From positions 1,086,001-1,150,000 of the forward strand of contig CP018227.1 in the NCBI GenBank assembly GCA_016865035.1: DNA of 64,000 nucleotides, written 5' to 3'. The notes under the pieces are model-generated. The model was not told the DNA's origin. It searched no databases and worked only from the letters and a program-made list of their open reading frames with translations. The DNA comes from Kordiimonadales bacterium IMCC3096. Lineage in GTDB: Bacteria > Pseudomonadota > Alphaproteobacteria > Minwuiales > Minwuiaceae. The translations under genes were made by a program, and so were the position numbers. Below, one piece after another: positions 60,889-64,000 of this stretch. Numbering within the stretch: position 1 is the stretch's first letter; every line of letters starts with the position of its first letter.

Positions 60889-61302
60889 CTATCTTTCCAG
60901 GGTTGGCATCTCGATCACCTTCACGGTGGCCGAAGCGGTCGCGACCGGCCCGTTCCCACCGTCGGTCAGTTCCGCCTCGACGAACTTGGTGCGGGCACCG
61001 CCACCGATGACCCGCGCGGTCACCCGCGCGTCCCCGGCGCGCGCGCTGCGCACGAAATTGACGTTCATCGTGATGGTGACCCCGTACATGCCGACGCCCC
61101 GGTTGCGGCTGGACGCACCACCGCCCGCGATCCCGCAGTCCAGAAAGGCGGCGATGATGCCCCCATGCACCGATCCGGCGGCATTGAGGTGATAGTCGGT
61201 GAAGGTCGTCTCGATGACGTAGAACCCGTCACCACGTTCGATCACCGAAACCGGCATGTGCTCGCTCAGCAGCGGTGCACCCTTGATCTCGTTCTGTCGC
61301 AT
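60889..61302 (-). CDS. PaaI-like hotdog thioesterase
   Basis: 137 residues from the ATG at 61302 (GGGGAGGA upstream). The hotdog family motif is HLNAAGSVHGGIIAAFLDCG, with the active-site-like Asn/Gly/His. Later strands are ITMNVNFVRSARAGDARVTA. It hydrolyses aryl- or acyl-CoA thioesters in the cytoplasm. A Cys/Gly-rich centre (CGIAGGGASS) is unusual but does not block the fold. It lies 44 bases upstream of pqqB. Confidence 0.88.
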   Translation of the reverse strand: MRQNEIKGAPLLSEHMPVSVIERGDGFYVIETTFTDYHLNAAGSVHGGIIAAFLDCGIAGGGASSRNRGVGMYGVTITMNVNFVRSARAGDARVTARVIGGGARTKFVEAELTDGGNGPVATASATVKVIEMPTLER

Positions 61303-61455
61303 GAATCCTCCCCGGAGCCGACCTTCCCGACACCATAGGGACCGCCACCGAAGACAAAAGCCCGTATGGCGCATGGACGGTCCAGCCGATAGAGGGTTCA
61401 CCTGCACCGTTTCAGGCCCTATTTCTGGGCGACCGACCGTTCAGGAGTTGCCTAG

Positions 61456-62100
61456 ATGAAAGTCGCCATCGTTCCCGTTACACCGTTCCGCCAGAACGCC
61501 TGCGTCATCTGGGACCCCGAGACCATGGTCGGGGCGCTCACCGATCCGGGAGGTGACAAGGCGCACCTGCTGGAAGTGGCGAAGGAAAATGGTGTGAAGC
61601 TGGAGAAGATCCTGGTCACCCATGGCCACATCGATCACGCCGGGGCGGTGGCGGAAATCGCCGAGGAACTCGGCCTGCCCATCGAGGGACCGCAGAAGGA
61701 AGAGACCTTCTGGATCGACAAGCTGGATGAACAGGGCAGCCGCTTCGGCTTCGACGGCGCGCGCGCCTTCACGCCGGACCGCTGGCTGGAAGACGGCGAC
61801 AGCGTCACCGTCGGTGGCATGACGCTGGAGGTACGGCACTGCCCTGGGCATACGCCCGGCCACGTCATCTTCTACAATGCCGCGTCGAAGGTGGCGATTG
61901 TCGGTGACGTGCTGTTCCGGGGCTCCGTGGGCCGTACCGACTTCCCCAGGGGCAACCATCATCAGCTCATCACCTCGATCCGGGAGAAGCTCTGGCCGCT
62001 GGGTGACGACGTGACATTCGTGCCGGGCCATGGCGACACCTCCACCTTCGGGAACGAGCGCATGTCGAATCCCTATTGCGCCGATTTCGTGGAAATCTGA
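61456..62100 (+). CDS. MBL-fold hydrolase (glyoxalase II-like)
   Basis: 214 residues. Metal-binding motif H-x-H-x-D-H is in VTHGHIDHAG, followed by CPGHTPGHVIFYN and GDVLFRGSVGR, with the final His in VPGHGDT. The pattern fits the YcbL/glyoxalase II branch that hydrolyses glutathione thioesters. It lacks the C-terminal substrate domain of true glyoxalase II. It is 24 bases upstream of terC. Divergent from the thioesterase gene across a 153-base gap with no clear motif. Confidence 0.9.
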   Translation: MKVAIVPVTPFRQNACVIWDPETMVGALTDPGGDKAHLLEVAKENGVKLEKILVTHGHIDHAGAVAEIAEELGLPIEGPQKEETFWIDKLDEQGSRFGFDGARAFTPDRWLEDGDSVTVGGMTLEVRHCPGHTPGHVIFYNAASKVAIVGDVLFRGSVGRTDFPRGNHHQLITSIREKLWPLGDDVTFVPGHGDTSTFGNERMSNPYCADFVEI

Positions 62101-62124
62101 GCGCCTCAATCAGGCTGAACCGAC

Positions 62125-62841
62125 ATGGAATGGCTGAGCGATCCGAACATCTGGGCGTCCCTGGCGACCCTCACGGCGCTGGAGATCGTGCTCGGCATCG
62201 ACAATCTGGTCTTTCTCTCCATCGTCACCGAAAAGCTGCCGCCGGAACGGCAGCCTGCCGCGCGACGGATCGGCCTGGGTCTGGCACTGGCGATGCGCAT
62301 CGCGCTGCTCTCCGTGGTCGTCTGGATCGCGGGACTGGTCGCACCGGTCTTCAGCATCGGGGAGCACACGGTCAGCTGGCGCGACATGATCCTGCTCGGC
62401 GGCGGGCTGTTCCTGATCGGCAAGGGCACCTTTGAAATACATGCGGCTGTCGAGGGTGAGGAGGAGGAAGGGGCAGCGAAGGTATCCACCAGCTTCGCCT
62501 TCGCCATCGCGCAGATCGTGGCGCTGGACCTGGTCTTCTCGCTCGACTCGGTCATCACAGCCATCGGCATGACGCAGAACCTGCCTGTCATGGTGACGGC
62601 GGTGGCGCTGGCAATGGCTGTCATGCTGTTCGCTGCAGAGCCGGTCTCCCGGTTCATCCGCACCCATCCGACGACCAAGATGCTGGCGCTCAGTTTCCTG
62701 TTGCTGATCGGGACAGCCCTGATCGCCGACGGCCTGCACTTCCATATCGAACGTGGCTACATCTACGCGGCAATCGTCTTCTCGGTACTGGTCGAAGTGC
62801 TCAATCTGGCGGCACGGAGTGCCCGTCGGAAGAAGCCCTGA
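62125..62841 (+). CDS. TerC-family integral membrane protein
   Basis: 238 residues with seven or so membrane segments. Conserved acidic sites inside the membrane are LEIVLGIDNLVFLS in the first and LDLVFSLDSVITAIGM in the fourth, as in TerC/Alx. These proteins are linked to tellurite resistance, metal (Mn) homeostasis and metalation of exported proteins. It lies 24 bases after the MBL gene and probably shares its transcript. No other ter genes are present. Confidence 0.92.
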   Translation: MEWLSDPNIWASLATLTALEIVLGIDNLVFLSIVTEKLPPERQPAARRIGLGLALAMRIALLSVVVWIAGLVAPVFSIGEHTVSWRDMILLGGGLFLIGKGTFEIHAAVEGEEEEGAAKVSTSFAFAIAQIVALDLVFSLDSVITAIGMTQNLPVMVTAVALAMAVMLFAAEPVSRFIRTHPTTKMLALSFLLLIGTALIADGLHFHIERGYIYAAIVFSVLVEVLNLAARSARRKKP

Positions 62842-62862
62842 GCCAGCCCCCGCGCAGACTGA

Positions 62863-63615
62863 TCAACTGAGCATCTGGCCACCGTCGGCGGCAATGGTCT
62901 GCCCGGTGACCCAGGACGCCGCATCCGAGCCCAGGAATGCCGCCAGCTTGCCGACCTCGTCCGCGCGCCCCATGCGACCGTGCGGAATGCTGGCCAGGAT
63001 GCCCTTGTACAGCGTCGGATTGTTCTGTCGCGCCATGTCCCAGACACCACCGGGGAACTCGATGGATCCCGGCGCGATGCAGTTCACCCGGATGTTCTTC
63101 GGTGCCAGTTCCACCGCCTGCGTCTTGGTGTACTGGATCACCGCCGCCTTCACCGCCCCATAGGGGGGTGTGCGACCGGACGCCATCAGGCCGGAGATGG
63201 AGGAGATGTGGATCAGGCTGCCGCCGCCGGATTTCTCGATCAGCGGTACAGCGGTCCAGCCCGCCCGGACCAGAGCCATCAGGTCGATGTCCAGCCCGGC
63301 CTGCCAGCCTTCCTCGTCGTCGGTGCGACCGAAACCGGACGGATTGTTGACCATGACATGCAGACCACCCATGGCCTCCGCCGCGCCCTCGATGAAGGCC
63401 TTCAGCGCCGCCGGATCGCCCACGTCGCAGGGCAGCGCGATGATCTGGGTACCATGGGCACCGAGACTCTCCTGCGCCTGGTCGAGACTGGACGCGGTGC
63501 GGCCACAGATCGCTACGTTCGCCCCCTCGCGCGCGAAAGCCTCTGCCATGCCGAAGCCGATTCCCCGGCTGCCACCTGTCACGATGACGTTGCGTCCCTT
63601 GAGACCCAGATCCAT
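62863..63615 (-). CDS. SDR-family oxidoreductase
   Basis: 250 residues from the ATG at 63615, six bases after GGGGAG; a GTG one codon upstream is an alternative. The cofactor motif is TGGSRGIGFGMA, and the basic residue in CGRTASS suggests NADP(H). Catalytic residues are Ser in HISSISGLM and Tyr/Lys in YGAVKAAV. The structural motif after strand 4 reads VNNPSG instead of NNAG. The C-terminus is WVTGQTIAADGGQML. Substrate not known. Convergent with terC. Confidence 0.9.
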   Translation of the reverse strand: MDLGLKGRNVIVTGGSRGIGFGMAEAFAREGANVAICGRTASSLDQAQESLGAHGTQIIALPCDVGDPAALKAFIEGAAEAMGGLHVMVNNPSGFGRTDDEEGWQAGLDIDLMALVRAGWTAVPLIEKSGGGSLIHISSISGLMASGRTPPYGAVKAAVIQYTKTQAVELAPKNIRVNCIAPGSIEFPGGVWDMARQNNPTLYKGILASIPHGRMGRADEVGKLAAFLGSDAASWVTGQTIAADGGQMLS

Positions 63616-63697
63616 CACATTCTCCCCAAACCGTTCGATTGCTGCCAGACTGACGACATATGTCCTGCATCACAACGGACAAGATCAGAGTGCCCCG

Positions 63698-64000
63698 ATG
63701 GCCATCAGCCCTGAATATCGTGAATTCGCGCTTGAACTGTTCGATCCGGTCGGCGCCATAGCGTTCCGCCGCATGTTTGGTGGGGCAGGCCTGTTTCATC
63801 AGGGCCTGATGTTCGCCCTGATCATCCGCGAGACCATCTACATGAAGGTCGATGACGTGAACCGTCCGGACTATGAGGCCGCCGGGTCGGAACCCTTCAC
63901 CTATGAAACGTCGAAGGGAACACGCGGCGTCCTGAGCTATTTTGCCCTGCCTGAGGACCTGTACGACGATCAGACGGAAGCGGTCGCCTGGGCACTTCGT
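63698..64000 (+). CDS. TfoX N-terminal domain protein, partial at right edge
   Basis: 101 codons are open to the end of the window, from the ATG at 63698. The translation MAISPEYREFALELFDPVG, then IAFRRMFGGAGLFH, MFALIIRETIYMKVDD and FTYETSKGTRGVLSYFALPE matches the TfoX/Sxy N-terminal domain. In enteric bacteria this domain belongs to a competence activator. Short stand-alone versions are common in alphaproteobacteria and are of unknown function. It is divergent from the SDR gene. Confidence 0.85.
   Translation, partial: MAISPEYREFALELFDPVGAIAFRRMFGGAGLFHQGLMFALIIRETIYMKVDDVNRPDYEAAGSEPFTYETSKGTRGVLSYFALPEDLYDDQTEAVAWALR

Overview
The window is a GC-rich, densely coded stretch of chromosome from an alphaproteobacterium, probably from a Rhodospirillales-like lineage. 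The lineage is inferred from gene order (smc - DsbA-like - dciA - mutY; rpmH-rnpA-yidD-yidC-yihA-argB; pyrF-trpF-trpB-trpA-accD-folC) and from high GC at third codon positions, not from a database match. About 64 protein genes are supported, two of them cut by the window edges. I see no rRNA or tRNA genes, no CRISPR array, no prophage and no insertion sequence. No gene-free gap exceeds 300 bases; the longest is about 270 bases, upstream of rpmH.

Region 1 (1-15.4 kb) is accessory and catabolic. It holds an EAL/GGDEF signalling protein, an HtrA-like protein that has lost its catalytic triad, a PLP aldolase with a BKACE-type cleavage enzyme, and an acyl-CoA dehydrogenase-cupin-PAS operon. Facing that operon is a molybdenum hydroxylase (FAD subunit plus a fused FeS/Mo subunit), followed by a 6-hydroxynicotinate-reductase-like FeS protein, a UPF0280 protein and a Rieske oxygenase. 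The last set looks like a reductive/oxidative pathway for an N-heterocyclic or aromatic carboxylate. A DUF559 nuclease-like gene sits inside an interspersed repeat.

Region 2 (15.4-38.6 kb) is mostly housekeeping: smc, a Tat-targeted DsbA-like protein, dciA, mutY, a ChaC-like cyclotransferase, a DMT transporter, isovaleryl-CoA dehydrogenase, a ketopantoate-reductase-like protein and a flavoprotein disulfide reductase. The rpmH...argB block follows, behind a clear sigma70-type promoter. Then come a GST and the folC-accD-trpA-trpB-trpF-pyrF block on the minus strand.

Region 3 (37.6-46.5 kb) contains a CmcJ/NvfI-like oxidoreductase, an orphan HlyD/EmrA adaptor, an SsuD-like flavin monooxygenase, a GNAT acetyltransferase and a uracil-DNA glycosylase-like protein without FeS cysteines. 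ETF-ubiquinone oxidoreductase follows, which links to the acyl-CoA dehydrogenases. An HxlR regulator faces a carboxymuconolactone-decarboxylase-family gene across a short spacer with two copies of CTACA-N5-TGTAG, and a DUF1194 protein ends the region.

Region 4 (46.5-51.5 kb) is a periplasmic alcohol-oxidation operon: a PQQ dehydrogenase with the lanthanide-type Asp-x-Asp signature, a small cytochrome c, a periplasmic binding protein, a two-haem cytochrome and a zeta-class GST. The PQQ biosynthesis gene pqqB lies 11 kb downstream.

Region 5 (51.5-64 kb) carries a DsbA/ScsC-like protein, an M48-TPR protease, an aminotransferase translationally coupled to a QueG/reductive-dehalogenase-like FeS protein, a GST, a choline-binding protein without its transporter, two SDRs, zapE, pqqB, a hotdog thioesterase, an MBL hydrolase, TerC and the start of a TfoX-domain protein.
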